Shown: positions 45,779 through 58,345 of the stretch, one piece after another | Layout of the letters: every line of letters begins with the position of its first letter | Position numbering within the stretch: position 1 is the stretch's first letter | Assembly: GCF_910592395.1 (NCBI RefSeq) | Contig: NC_088315.1 | Span: 8,310,501-8,374,500 of the forward strand | Direction of reading: 5' to 3' | DNA length: 64,000 nucleotides | Origin: Lineus longissimus | Taxonomy: Eukaryota > Nemertea > Pilidiophora > Heteronemertea > Lineidae | Position numbers and translations under genes: made by a program | The notes under the pieces: model-generated | The model's input: the letters and a program-made list of their open reading frames with translations, nothing else | Databases searched by the model: none | What the model was told of the DNA's origin: nothing

Positions 45779-45796
45779 CCCCCCCCCCCCCCCCCC
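45779..45796 (+). repeat. Poly-C run, 18 bp
   Basis: Eighteen consecutive C; a likely site of length polymorphism or assembly error. Confidence 0.9.
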
Positions 45797-45799
45797 ATA

Positions 45800-47080
45800 A
45801 TGTTCATAAATTTCTCATCGTCATAATTTTACCCCCAATCAAGAAAATCAAGTGTAAAGTCTGAAAACATATATTCTGTTTGTTTCGGATTTGCTATACT
45901 AAATTGTTCATAAATTTTTTAATCCAAGATATTAATCCCCAAAAGAATATTTTATGGAATAAAAGCTGTATCTTGTTAAAACAAACAAACAAATCAAACC
46001 AACCAAATCATGACTTACAACAGGGTGTTTTATCGAGTAGTAGGCTACTGCTAATCTTTGACTGAATTTCAAAAAGAAGTTTGGCAATGATAAGTTTGAA
46101 TGAATGGCTAGTACCATTCAGGTTTTGCCCCATTTTTTCCTTTTTGTTTTTATTGCAACAAACTGTTTTTTGGAGAAAAAAACAATTCTATATGAAAAAA
46201 TATTCAACAGTACAACTGGCAACACTATTGATTAACACCCTATACTATTTCCAAATCAGTCCCACCCAAATCACACTGGTCACTTATTTATTCCTTATGG
46301 CCAATCACATTACCAACTTGGATTAGCCTTGACCATCTAAATCCTTTGTTTGATTGTTTGGAGCAACAAAAGACTATGCCAACCTTGAAAGAATGTGTGG
46401 GAGTGTTACATAAAACCATTACCTGTCACATGTTATACCTTCCAATGCTTGCTTTGGCTTTGACTGTGCAGTGCAGGCTGAACATTCATTGCAGCAAGGT
46501 GCACATGGTTTTGCTCGAATTTTGACTAATATTTCAACATCTGAAATAGCCAAATTGCTTGTGTTTAGCACAAATCTTCTACAGGGTGGGTATCACCTTC
46601 CATCTAACTCAATCTTGATGTTATTCATGTTTTATTTTTGTAGGCCTAATGGATTTTTGAAGAGGGCAACTTTCCAGCCTTGCATAAGTCTACCGCACCT
46701 CCCTGTAGCAGGTTTGCAAGGGTTTTCTAAACCATGTTGAAAGGCTAAATAAAGCAATAAAACCTATATATCATACCTTATTTTGTAGCTCTGGCTAAAA
46801 TTTACAATCGCCGATCGGAAATGACATAGTTTGATGGCATTCAACTATAAATTCATTGAACAGTGGCGCTTCATTTGTCAACTGATGACCTTTTTTTGGG
46901 CCTTGAACGGGGATTGTAAACTCGTTCCGTAGCACTTTATCCACGCTTTCATTTCAAACATGTGAAACGTAAAGAGGGCTGACTTGTCCCGAACGCGGAT
47001 TAGACAATTGTGATTGAGCGTCGTGTCAATCAGTGTCAATACCGTTGCAGTGTCCTGAAGTCGCTGCGTCATCCGTGGAT
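45800..47080. other. Intergenic, no gene recognised
   Basis: Only short AT-rich open frames. The 46878-47312 minus-strand frame overlaps the CpG-rich promoter-like patch and has no family signature. Confidence 0.4.
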
Positions 47081-47084
47081 TCGG

Positions 47085-47245
47085 TGACGTCGGGTTGACC
47101 CATGGCGTCGCTCTTCGTTTAGAGACGTTCCCTTCGATGACGCAATTTGGCGTCAGATTTGGTGGGGAAAACTGGGTTGCGCATGTGCACCCATAGGTGG
47201 CGACATATAGTGTGTTTGCGGGTTTGGCATGGTTGCCATGAAAAC
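47085..47245 (+). promoter_or_regulatory. CpG-rich promoter-like patch with CRE and X-box-like sites
   Basis: TGACGTC (CRE) is at 47085-47091, and a second GATGACGCAA is about 50 bp on. GTTGCCATGAAAAC at 47232-47245 is close to the RFX X-box consensus (GTTGCC, two bases, GRAAAC). The stretch is richer in CpG than its surroundings. X-boxes typically sit just upstream of ciliary gene starts. No coding gene could be attached downstream. Confidence 0.35.
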
Positions 47246-48235
47246 GGTTTCGAAAAGGTGTTTTCTCATCAGTAATCAGTGCGGGAAAGACGGAGTATGG
47301 TGCAGGTACCAAAGTGAACCCTGTGAGATCTTATGTGTGGTAAGACTGTGAGTATGTCCCAAAAGGGTCCATATTCACCAATGTATTGCCAAAGCACAAG
47401 CAGTACACTGAAGTGTTGTGCTGGGTTTGCAAAATAAAGGAATGAAACTGCTGAGGTGTCATTCAAAAGGTGCGACAAAGTTGGGTGTGAGGACTTGGAT
47501 TCTGAGTGATATCTCGGCTGATGCGCCGTAGCATGGGAAAGAAATAGTTCGTGGGACCACAGCACTGTGCAGTGGTGTGCGAGACGAGGTAGCTCAGGCA
47601 GCTCATTGGAGAAAATTAAATAGTGGAAATGCCAGGATGACTAGATCAAGGCTACCAAGACGTATTGTCTTTTATGTTGAGACCTTCATTTCAAACATTA
47701 TTGGGTATACCTTACTGAGTGGTAGATGGTGAAACATTCCCCTGGACATAAGGGTATTTTGCACTTTCGGCAACTTTGTCAGTGCCAAGCCCGGACTAGC
47801 CATGCCCATTCTGACACATGATTAGTTTTTCATGTGACGTGCCTGCTTGGGCCGAGCGACCTTCGACAATCGTCAAAACTGCCAAAAGGCACAATGGCAC
47901 TATGACCCTTCATACCACCAAAACATGAACTGCCAAGCATCAATTTGCTGTCGGTATCAGGAAGTGGAATTGAACCAACACCCTTCGGTATATACAAAAA
48001 TACACACCCACAATAAAATTTTCATCACTATATAGCTAAAACCATTGGCTTCAAGATGGCTGCCTGCACCCAAGAAGTATGAAAAAATACTTGAAATGAA
48101 AAATAAATCCATGTACACAAAATTTTAGTCAAATTGTGCCCTTCAGGACAGATGGATGGAGGGACTAACGAAGAGATACCACTCGAATAGCTATTCTGCT
48201 ATAGGCCACCTGAGCTAAAAATGAAAAAAATGCTC

Positions 48236-49040
48236 TCAACTTTGAACCTAAGGAATTTGGAATTCAGCATTTGTGCCAATTTATCATTACAGATGACGCA
48301 TACCTTGTCCGCAATTGCAACGAAAGATTCTCGCTGGTATGGTTTGCAAGGTGAAGGGTTACATATAGGTATGTATGATATAGTATTAGATTTTTACTTT
48401 CCAATTGGTTGAGAGGTCCAACTGTCAAATGACAAAAGATATGAGAATCCCGTGCTTTTACGCAAAAGAACTGGAGAGTACAATCGGGTCACTAAATCAG
48501 GAGGCCATATTTGAAGCAGTGATGCCATCTCATTGGTTGGTAGTTTTTGGTTGATCACGAGTTTTGGGAAATGAACTAGCTCACATTGTTTACATAAGTA
48601 CAAGGCTGCACCTGTTGTTCTGATGGTCCCATTGGGTTTTGCATACAAATTACTGGCTATTCTTACGACAGTCATATTCACTTTTATGTCTTAATCCTAA
48701 ACCTTACCCAGACCCTAACCCTTCCTCCTAGCACTAACCAAAGCCCAAACCCTTCCCAAACACCAATTTCAACTCCCTAATTTCCAAAATTGCATAAATC
48801 CTTGTTATGACTAGTCGTAAGAATGGCAACTTTGTATGAAATAAAAGGAATAAAGTCCATCAATTACATGAAGGAAACGTAATTCATGACTAAAAATGAT
48901 GTATTTCAACATCATATTTAGGCATAGTTTTATGACTAAAAAACACAAGAATTGCTGAAATAGTGCATTATGCATTTGTCCCAATTTATCATTGCAGATG
49001 CCACAAACCTTGTCCGCAATTGCGACCGAAGATTTTTGGA
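48236..49040 (+). repeat. Diverged 65-bp direct repeat pair
   Basis: CAATTTATCATTACAGATG ... CTTGTCCGCAATTGCAACGA at 48277-48326 recurs at 48984-49030 as CAATTTATCATTGCAGATG ... CTTGTCCGCAATTGCGACCGA. Meaning unknown. Confidence 0.6.
48646..48834. mobile_element. 189-bp TA-flanked MITE with telomere-like core
   Basis: TA lies at 48644-48645 and 48835-48836. The ends are imperfect inverted repeats: CAAATTACTGGCTATTCTTA on the left, and CAAAGTTGCCATTCTTACGA reading from the right. The middle carries ACCCTAACCC-type tracts (48704-48755). Confidence 0.7.
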
Positions 49041-49099
49041 TGAACCGCTAGATGATCGGATGAAGGGTATGCATCAAGGAACAACTTCCCCAAATTGTT

Positions 49100-50450
49100 G
49101 ATTGAGTTGCCACTGTCAATTTTTTTTTATTATTAGAATAAAATAGTAAAACAACGCTATTGAAGTCACAAGTGAAAAGTCAGTCCCCAAATGTGTCACT
49201 CTTAGGTTAAAGCAATCTGCCAGCAGGCTAAAGAATAAATTGACAACACTAATGGGAGATTTGTCTGCATTCAGTGCTTCGGTTTCAAAGGAATATCACG
49301 TGGTGAAAACTGATATTGTAATATTGTAAGCATGACTAGTGAAAGATATGACAGACCAATAAGCATGTCAAACACTTATCATAGACCAAGCCTTATCAAT
49401 GAGGTATATGAACTAATACTGAAATTTAAAAAAATATCACAAATCACATACAGCTTTTATCCCAATTGCAAGCACCTTTCCTGAGAGATTAAGGATTCAA
49501 AACTATCTTGTCTATATTTTGCCACTTTTTATCCCAAGAATATTTTTTTATAAAATGCACAAAAAAAGCCACTGCTACAATGTACACCAAGTTTTGAACA
49601 TGTTATATAGATTGACAGTGACGCCTCCATCAGCAATTCATGCGAGTGGATGTTTAAAAGTCGTAACCACAGTGTATGATGTGTGTGTGTGTGTTTGAGA
49701 CAGGATAGGAAAAGGGTGCGGGAGGTCATGTGGGGGGGGGGGAGACTATGGTGACCGTTGTGAGAGTTGGAAGTGTGTCTGATCACTGACTTGCTCATTG
49801 TGTAGCTATTGTTGTTATTCTAGTTGTTAGAGTAGTTATCGTAGTTATCTAGCTATCATAGTTGTTATTCTTTTGGTTCCTGCTTATCATCTATTTGAAT
49901 CTATTCAGCTTTCAGTTGTCCAGGCCAGGCCAGGTGACCAATGACGATGATAGATCGGGTTCGATTCAAGCTATACGCTTGGTGTATTTGGTTATCGTGA
50001 CTGGCGACTTGAGTCTATCTCATCTCATTTCCAAAGCACGGTGGCTGGGTCCCAGGCATGCTTGCCACTTTGTTCTGCGGTCCTCATCTAAGTTTCGACG
50101 GTGATGACATGGACTTAGGTTCAAAGTACGTGTTCCCCTTGAGTCATTGTGGTTGATTGATGGGGGCAATTAACGGTTGCGTGTCGCTAGTCATTCAATT
50201 GGTCCCCTTGTTTTAGAGTGTTGGCGGGATAAGTCTTACGACTGTTAACAATAGTAAGCAATAGCTGGCCAGCGATCCCCTACCTGATCTCGAGGGGGAT
50301 GGAATGACTGGGGTTAGAGGCCTGTTGTTAACCTGCGGAATTTCGTCGGACGAAATGTCAGGCGTGTCCGTGTGGGACTTGTGCTAAACCAGTTTAGTAC
50401 ATACAACAAAGACATTGGGCTCTTTGAATAACAACAGTGTTCTTGACCTC
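49100..50450. other. Intergenic, no gene recognised
   Basis: It contains a short GT microsatellite (about 49681-49695) and a 9-10 bp poly-G at about 49733. No exon supported. Confidence 0.4.
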
Positions 50451-50502
50451 CTTGTGCCTCACAAAGCTAAAATATACACCCCCTGAAATCGACAAGACGG
50501 CG

Positions 50503-51988
50503 ATGAAGAAGGAGAGCCGGCCTCCAGCTTGTCAGCCGAGAAGACACTGGAAGGACCCAAGGATATGTTGCTGCCAATGTTGGAGCCATACAGGGTAAGC
50601 ATCGCTTAGTCCTCAGTTACATCTGCATTAAAAGAAACACCACAAAGATGTTAAAATAATTCCGAAAAAATATCAATCTGACGTACAATATCAACTTTTA
50701 TACGTATTGGGGTGCCTCACTCAATTCTGTTCATAGTTTCGAAACCGCTTCAACCAATTTGGTTCCAGAATACAATTGAATGTGCTTTGTTTGCATTCGC
50801 ATTAACTGATTCTCATTGAAACGTGTAGTGTGGGCATTAATACGTATTAAAACAGTCTATTGGCAGAGGGCATGCACACAAGTTTGTTCCTGTCTTGATT
50901 ATCTTCTAATTAACAAAGGGTAGGGACATTCATCCACAAAGGCATGTTACTATAAAATGTGGCAAGAGTTGCACTTTTCAAAATCGAATTTCATGCGCAT
51001 TAGGCCAAGTGTGGTGCAGCCATTTCGAAACTGGTGTAGCCAATTCGTATTCAGGAGAGTGCTCTCTGAGTTTTAAATCGGATTCAGTGTGAACGCAGCA
51101 TGCAGTAGAAACACTCAGAAATTAGATAAACCCCTCAACAAAAAGTATGATTCTTTTTAGGCAGCCCGAGCCAACATTGTACAAGGGCCACATTGACAAG
51201 AGACACAAGGACAAGGGACACAAGGACAAGGGACACAAAATACGATTTTGGAGCCATACATGGTGAGCATCACTTAGTCCTGGTTGATATTATATCTACT
51301 CATAAAAACAAACTTCATAACTGTCCAACCAGCAGTTAAGGAGGGAAAAAAAATCATATTTCATGTCTCTGAACCCGCACCCTGGTGGCGAAGTCATGAA
51401 CTTTTATCCCCGAGTGAGACCACCTGACCGAGAGTGCTCAAGTTAACAGCCGAGTGGGCAACATGACCTCGATGATCTTGATTATTTGGACAATGGTTAT
51501 TAGTAATATCAGACGTACAAGCATGGATATAAAAATCCAAGGCAATTTGCAATTTTCAAATTGCGCTAATTTTCATTTTGAAAGAAGGTCTTGCCTAGGG
51601 GTACCCACACACCAAGTATGAACCTTCTAGGTCAAGCAGTTAAGAAATGTGCCATTCTTTTGTCAAACGATGGAAGACGACGGCGATGGAAGATGGACGC
51701 CACGGTATCGTATAAGCTCCCCTGAAAGGTGAGCTAAAAAGGCCCGTGAGCATCTTCCCAGCAGTGCCACTTGATAAAAAAAGTGAAAACAGAAAGTTTA
51801 TCAAAACGAAACCTGACACTTGAAGTGACAACCATCTCACCCAAAGAAAAAAATCTTTTGGTTTCAATCTATTCATTTTGAGAAAGGTCCTTGAATGTAT
51901 TTTTCCTGTTATCTAGCCCTCAGCAGATTGAGATGATGACTGTCGAGAAGACCCAACCACTCAACCAAGATCTACACTTCATGCTATG
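50503..51988 (+). other. Possible small exons with a shared WSHT ending
   Basis: Three stretches look like exons. 50503-50594 starts ATG and its donor is GTAAGC. 51161-51262 has acceptor TTCTTTTTAG and donor GTGAGC. 51917-51988 has an ATCTAG acceptor and a GTAGAT donor. Phases agree and the joined frame stays open for about 88 codons. The first two both end TTGGAGCCATACANG, so they share a WSHT(G/W) ending. The second contains DKGHKDKGHK repeats. I could not extend the frame to a sensible end, so this may be a non-coding spliced transcript or chance. Confidence 0.25.
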
Positions 51989-54900
51989 GTAGATGGGACT
52001 CTCAAAGGTTTTGGATGATGAAGGAATCCAATACATATATGGTAAATATAAACAGATGACAAGACAGTATATGGGTGAACATGCCATTGGCTGAGTTCAT
52101 TTTATTACTGGAGATAACACGTCGATTGGGAAACCTTGGACCTGCATATACCGTACTCGTGAAACCGAACGAACTGTGCCCTAAATGTATTTACAGGATA
52201 TGCCAGTATATTTTCCATATGGTCTTTGGCTGCACTGAAAATAGACAGGCTATTAGATTTTCCATCCATGGTTTTGTCACTGCATCGCTCCTTACTAAAC
52301 ACAAACTGTGTCAAAAATAAAAGTAAAAGAGCCGCAGTTGTGCAGTGGTTTGAGTCTCTGACAAGCGGTCATGAGCTCCCGGGCTCACCTGTTGAAAATG
52401 CTCAGGTTGTAGTGCTGATTGAGTAGCTAATCTGAGTTCCAGTTCCACTGAAAGCTCGCAGCATGGACTGGGGTAAGAGTTAAACGGCAGAGCCAGTCCT
52501 GAAATCTATATATTTAGTACATATAGCAATTGGAAATTTCAAATTCAATCACACTTCTCGTTTTTTAACGAACGGTGTAGGATTTAAGGGTTGTGATTCT
52601 ATCATAAACTACTTTGGTGAATTTGATGAAACTGAATGAGAGGCGCAAGTGCATTAATTATGGTAGCACAATGGAGTAACCTTAAATTTTGTTTTCCAGT
52701 CGCTCACAGATACGGGCAGACGACTGAGAGTCGAGTGGATTCAGTGGATCGAATGGTTGCGCTGAGGGATATCCATGTGCAGGAGTGACGAACCACAGTT
52801 CAGCAAACGATGCCTTGACAGACCAATTCAAGGAGAACCTTCGCTAAGATCAGGAAGGGAACGTGTTTGCTGTGTGGATGGATTGGACACCTAAATATCC
52901 GTCATTCTAATAGACTATAATGACAATGTTCTATTAGACTATTAATGACAATCCAACTCCAAAGGGACTCTCTGGACTAAGGGAAAGCTACGGTTATAGA
53001 GCCCTGACGTGATATCCTGCAGCCACCATGAGGACAGTCTATCTCATACCTGTGGAAGGATGCCATCACATGGTAATATAAATAAATCAATTTCAGCTTT
53101 TCAAATGTCCTTGCTTAGCCATTATGTCCTGATGTAGAGGTTGAGGAACAATTTTCCAACGTTGTTTTTGCGACACCAAATGCAGTGCGATTTTCATCAA
53201 ACTCACAATGATGATAGTTTGGATCAATCTTAATTAGTAAAACAATACAATGTTGCAAAAAGAACTAGACAATATAAGGAATGTTCGTAACCTTAAATCT
53301 GTTTCACGTTCTTCACATGTAAGCTTGCTCTTCCATATGATTGCATCATTCAGAAATATGGTTTTTAAAAGGAAGAATGCTTTGAAAACATGAAAACTGT
53401 CGTACTTTCTAGATTCTTCACAAATGGGACTGGGAGGGCAAAGGAACAGCCTCATTGTCTTCACAGTACAGTTAACACTGTGCCAATTTTTTCTTTCTCT
53501 CAGCGCATTGCCCATTATGTGGTACTGAGGTCCGCCTTTTCTCGTAAGAATGCCATTGTGGTTGCGGGACAGTAATAAGAAGGCATGATCTCCGTCTTCA
53601 GTTTTTGTACAGCAAACAGGCAAAGGGTCTCAATTCGAAGATGTGAATCAAAACAAACTGGAACAGTGACGTAATGGTCAATGGCCAACTCAGTTTAGCT
53701 TACCATCTATTATCCAAGTTGAACATGTATCATGGTGTCGAATAGTGCTTAAAAATCCTGATTATTCAGAATTGGTCTTAGATCAACAAAACTAGAGTAA
53801 TGCTGAAGCCTAAGCCACTGTAACATTTTTAAATGTCCACGTGGAAAAATGTCCTACATAGTAAATTGCATGACAGAATAATTAGCTCCTGTGACATTCC
53901 ATCCTGGGACAGATATTCCTGCTACACCAGAATTTGTTTTTACTACTCTTTCATAACACCTTTTGTTGCACTAAATATAAAGAATGGTTAAAACTATCAT
54001 CTGTGCAATTCTGATGAAAATCGCGTTGTAACTTGTATTCTAAATCACCTGGATTTAGAATGAACCGCACTTTACAGTGTAAATGCACCATGTGCAAACA
54101 AAGCCTCATTTTGAGTTCAGCGGTTATGGTTAGGCCGCTTGGGTTGGTGCAACGACGGTATTGACTTAAACCAAAACTGCAAGGGTGGAGCTAAACCTTG
54201 GCTCCGCCTTGTTTTTGGTCCACATTATAGCTCCACCCTCGCGGTTTTGGCGAGACAACCTAAAACCTCCAGTTCGGTATCAATTCCGAAATCCCAAAAA
54301 TGACCTGTAAAATGTTCCTTAACCGAATCATCCTTTTGACAAAACTTCCTAAATTCTACAGCCCTTTACCTCCCTCTGAAACTGCTGATTTTCTAAGGAT
54401 AGAATTTTTGTCATTGTAATGATGTCAGGCATGTCAAAGAGGAACACAGATGTGTGTCTCTTGCTAAACCAAAGCAGCGCTCAGAGTGAGAGTCCCGAAT
54501 GAAGGCATCATAGAGAAGATGTTTTTCGAAAAGTTCTTTCTCTGAAACCTATAGCACATTTCTGAAGCAGCATGAATTATCTACTACTACAGGATATCTA
54601 TATGGTCAGCACAATTGCCCCTTGACATTGAATTATCAACTGGAGCATGTGCACCTACATGAACAACCTTAATTTCATGTTGCCTTTTTCTTTTCAGCAT
54701 GATGAGCCATCCCACGGAAGGGAGAAGGACATCCCAACCTTGCTCCCATCGCCGTCAAGTAACAGTACGACGGTTAGATTGTATTTTGTCACCGTAGGCT
54801 TTATCGTTTTATCAAAATATCTGATTGAAAGGTGATTTAATGAAAATTCTAATTTTTCTGATGGTGAGAAGGCAAATATTTACCTTGCTTAAGACAATCA

Positions 54901-55272
54901 TAGATTATTTTAATCTATGTTTGGTTATGACCATGACTTGTGCCATGGTTCAAAATCTTTTCAAAGAAGTAATTGAAAGAAGTACATGTAATTGAAATAA
55001 TGGGGGGTTGGGTTGTTTCTGGCTTACAAGGGAGCCAATGATAAGGCATGCCATAAAATAAATTTCAAGCTAAATGTTGTGCTTAAGATAAGAAGGGACA
55101 ACAATTTGGGGGGATGGGTTATTTGTGGCTACCAGAGGAGCCAACAGCCGCCTTGAGCATATCAGGACCCTGAAATTCTTTTCAGGCAAAAGTTATTTTT
55201 CTGCATAAAAATCACCGAATTCATCAGATATTCATTGATTACTGGTATATCCATCACTTTAGACATGGGGTC
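51989..55272. other. Intergenic, no gene recognised
   Basis: A SINE head lies at 52331-52395. About 55008-55045 and 55110-55146 share a degenerate direct repeat (TGGGTTRTTTSTGGCT ... GGAGCCAA). No coding exon supported. Confidence 0.4.
52331..52395 (+). mobile_element. tRNA-derived SINE head fragment
   Basis: GCAGTTGTGCAGTGGTTTGAG resembles an A-box half, followed by an anticodon-arm-like CTCTGACAAGCGGTCATGAG. The B box is degenerate, so this is not a tRNA gene. Confidence 0.45.
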
Positions 55273-55315
55273 CATGTGTTCTTGTTTTGCTGACCCCACG
55301 AAACAAGAACACATG
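55273..55315. repeat. Perfect 15-bp hairpin
   Basis: CATGTGTTCTTGTTT at 55273-55287 and its exact complement at 55301-55315, with a 13-nt loop. There is no T-run or U-tract to make it a terminator. Confidence 0.85.
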
Positions 55316-55773
55316 TGTCTGATGGAACTGTAGGCCTTTCATACTGTTTCTCAATCTCATCAGTACCACAGAATCAACTGACATGGCCATGGGCTCCGAT
55401 GCCCTGGACCTACATCACACTGGCTGGCTCAGTTGCTCAATGCTCGAGACAAATGACCAACAGTGATATGTTGAATTTGAATTTCCTCCTTCTTGAAATA
55501 CCAAAACATCTTTCCAATTGAACTAAAACAGTTAGTTGAACTCACTGTTTTATTGAAAATTTAAGGACTGATCCTTCCCCAATGGTCGCAGAGTGAGCTG
55601 TTATCAAAGCTTGTCATTCGACAATGGTGGCATGCATGCATGTTCTGTTACGGCTCACCAGGGACCCCAAATTTAAGTATGTGGCGATGCTACCCCAGGC
55701 TTGTCCATGGGTACATCTCCTTGGACAGTAAGTGAGCACAATGGTACCTGCCGTCATGACAATTTAAGACTTG

Positions 55774-55818
55774 ATACTGATACTGATACTGATACTGATA
55801 CTGATACTGGTACTGGTA
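55774..55818 (+). repeat. GATACT microsatellite
   Basis: About seven hexanucleotide units, degrading to GGTACT at the right. Confidence 0.9.
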
Positions 55819-56486
55819 CTGAATTGATTGAGAAAAGTGTTATTTAAAAACGTCAATGTTTAGACGTTTAAAAAATGTTGTCCTGTATGAATGTATTATT
55901 TGTAAATCTTGTATGCAAATATTTTGTAAAATGTCTAAATAAATGAGATCTAGACTCCATGACTTGGCAAAAAGTATGGCAAACCCAACTTTTAATCTTT
56001 GCCCTGTCAAGGTCACCTCTTTTGTCATGCAAATGACATGTCAGAACTGCTCCTTTTGTCATGCTAAGTGGCATCCAGCCGCCATGACAAATGTGGTCCC
56101 TTTGTTATTCAAATTGGGTCCTGGAAATCAAAAGCAGTGACCAAACCTATTGTATGCCCACATGGCTCACCTGAAGGCATGAACAATAGGTTTTAATACA
56201 ATAGCTTATATTCATGTATTATAAACATCATGAATGCATGAAGAGATTCAGTGCTAACTCAAACCATTGTGGTGGAGTAGTTGAGTCTATTGTGTTTGAT
56301 CTCAATTTAGCATTGTATTGCAAGGATACTTATCAGTGTGTCTTTGTGACATCTTGTAAAGAAGTTGACCACGTCTTAAAGGGATAGTGCTACTGTCCTA
56401 TCTCCTGGTCCTCTTCTTGTATTGGGCTTTTGGAGTGGTGCAGTAATACAATAATGTACTACGATCATTGTATAAGCTATAATGTA

Positions 56487-57403
56487 CAATGGGTGATTTC
56501 AAAGTCAGTTTTTAGATTTAGTTTTAAAACTAAATGGAACACTAAAACCCTTGATAAAACCAGCATTGAAATGAAGTGGGTTTAAGTTTCATCATATTTC
56601 AAAGTCGGTGTTCGTTGGTTTTAGCATTATGTCCGGTTTTAGCTTAAAGCTAAGGGATGGTTTTAGTGGCAAAAACTAACACCGGGACTAAAACTAAAAC
56701 TCTCCACAACACCAGAAATGAAATCAGTTCTGGTGTTAGTTTTGACACTCAGATTTAGCATTATCCTATTTCAAATTAGGTTTTAGTTTCACACTGAAAC
56801 CAATTGGAACACCAAGGTCTGATCTTAATCCCAGCTCGGTGTTATATTTGGAAGTTTTGTAGTGCATTTTGTATTACCAATAAAACTAACACCTTAGGCA
56901 TTAACACCGAGTGGATTTCAAAGTTGGTGTTGGTGTTAAGAAGGGAAAAAAATCATGTTGTTTGTACCATTTCAAGGAGTAGTTGCTGGTATTTTGAACG
57001 GGAATGATGATGGACGTGACAGAAGACGACCAAATTTGTATTTCTGACAAATGTTTTCAATGTTTTGACAATTTTTATTTGAGGCGTCTGCTAAAATTCT
57101 TGTCAGGCAAGATCAGAAGCGGTTACAATAGGGAAACAACAGTAACAACGACAACAGCATGCATGTTTGGTTTTTCCAAGGTTTTATCTCTGTCCATCTT
57201 GGTGTTAGTTTTACCTGCAGAATAAAACCTCTTCTTAGTTTCAGCCCAGGTTTTAGGTGTTTAGATAAAACCAGGTGTTGGTGTTAAACTAAAACCTCGA
57301 ATTGGTCTTATCAAGACATAGGTTTTTAGGGGTAGAAATTAAGAATAAAACTGACACTAACACCCAACACTAAAACCAAAACCAACATTGAAATCACCCA
57401 ATG
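56487..57403. mobile_element. 917-bp TA-flanked element with repeated interior
   Basis: TA lies at 56485-56486 and 57404-57405. The left end reads CAATGGGTGATTTCAAAGT, and the right end on the other strand reads CATTGGGTGATTTCAATGT. The interior has many copies, in both orientations, of GGTTTTAGTG / AAAACTAACACC blocks separated by 10-60 bp. No open frame longer than 75 codons, so it is non-autonomous. TA duplication suggests Tc1/mariner or a related superfamily. Confidence 0.75.
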
Positions 57404-57429
57404 TATAAAGTCATTTCAAACATTAAGCA

Positions 57430-57560
57430 CCTGTCACCTGTGTGATGGAGATGGCGACTCCCTCCGATTGCGTAGGTTTTCTCCCGGTATGCGGGTTTCC
57501 TCCTACAGTACATTCCAAATCGTCATGTGATTTCCTTGTAATGTACAACAATAAAGTTTT
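57430..57560 (+). mobile_element. LINE/SINE 3' tail fragment
   Basis: CTCCCTCCGATTGCGTAGG then TTTTCTCCCGGTATGCGGGT and TTCCTCCTACAGTA resembles the conserved tails shared by L2-clade LINEs and their SINE partners. ACAATAAAG follows and then a T run. Identification is from memory of the motif. Confidence 0.45.
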
Positions 57561-57967
57561 TTTGAAAGAGAAACAGTTTTTTTCTTATTGACTTGCCTGT
57601 TGGGACACCATCACTAATTGAAACTTTTCATCGGAGCTACCCTTGTACTTACCAGATTTTTTACCTTAAAAATAGGTCAAATAAAAATCCTACTATGCCT
57701 TCCATCCCAATGGAAGTTGGAAATGACACACTTTTTAGTGTCATCAGTTTCAGTCACCCCCGAGGTCATCTTACCTAGTGGATTATGCATAAAGTTGCAA
57801 CGACCATAACCACTGTGTTGGACTACAAGCGTATTGACCTTTGCACCCCAAGGAGAAGAGTCCATTGTAGGATTAGATTTCCAGTGACAACAGGCCCTAG
57901 CTCATCTGATCATTTCTCAAAACAAAAGAACTTAAAAGGTGGTGAAATGCTGAACAACCAGGACCAG

Positions 57968-58345
57968 TGGCACAGTGGTTTAAGTGCTAGACTCATAATC
58001 AGATAGTCATGAATGTGATTCTGTTTTGTTTCATGTTATTGAGCAAGACACTTGACCCAAAACGGCCTGGTTCTATCTCTTTGAAACGAAACGTGAAACT
58101 GTGGTCCCTTGTTGGCCTTCGTGGTGTCTTGGCCCCAGGGTAAGGGCTAGCGAAGTACGCAACCAATTGATGGGACTCTGGCCGGCCGAAAAGAGGGTCC
58201 TTGGGCCAATGAACACGATACATTGATTTGGCACGATTGATCACAACAATCAACAAAAGTGATGAGCTTGCCCTCTCGAGTGGTAGGCCCTCTACAAAAG
58301 GAGAGCCTCGGGGGACATGCCACTCTTTCATGGATAAGTAAACAG
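57968..58345 (+). mobile_element. tRNA-derived SINE, V-SINE-like
   Basis: It opens GTGGCACAGTGGTTTAAGTG (A-box-like). GATTCTG in place of the B box is decayed. The central phrase TTGAGCAAGACACTTGACCC resembles the conserved V-SINE core, and GAAACTGTGGTCCCTTGT is shared with 59140-59165 (AAAGCCGTGGTCCCTTGT). Confidence 0.6.

Noticed and set aside
46878-47312. 144-codon minus ORF at 47 kb
   Set aside because: It overlaps the CpG-rich promoter-like patch; CpG-rich DNA easily gives chance ORFs and no motif is recognisable.
53234-53623. 129-codon minus ORF near 53.4 kb
   Set aside because: No domain, signal or splice logic; composition resembles surrounding intergenic DNA.
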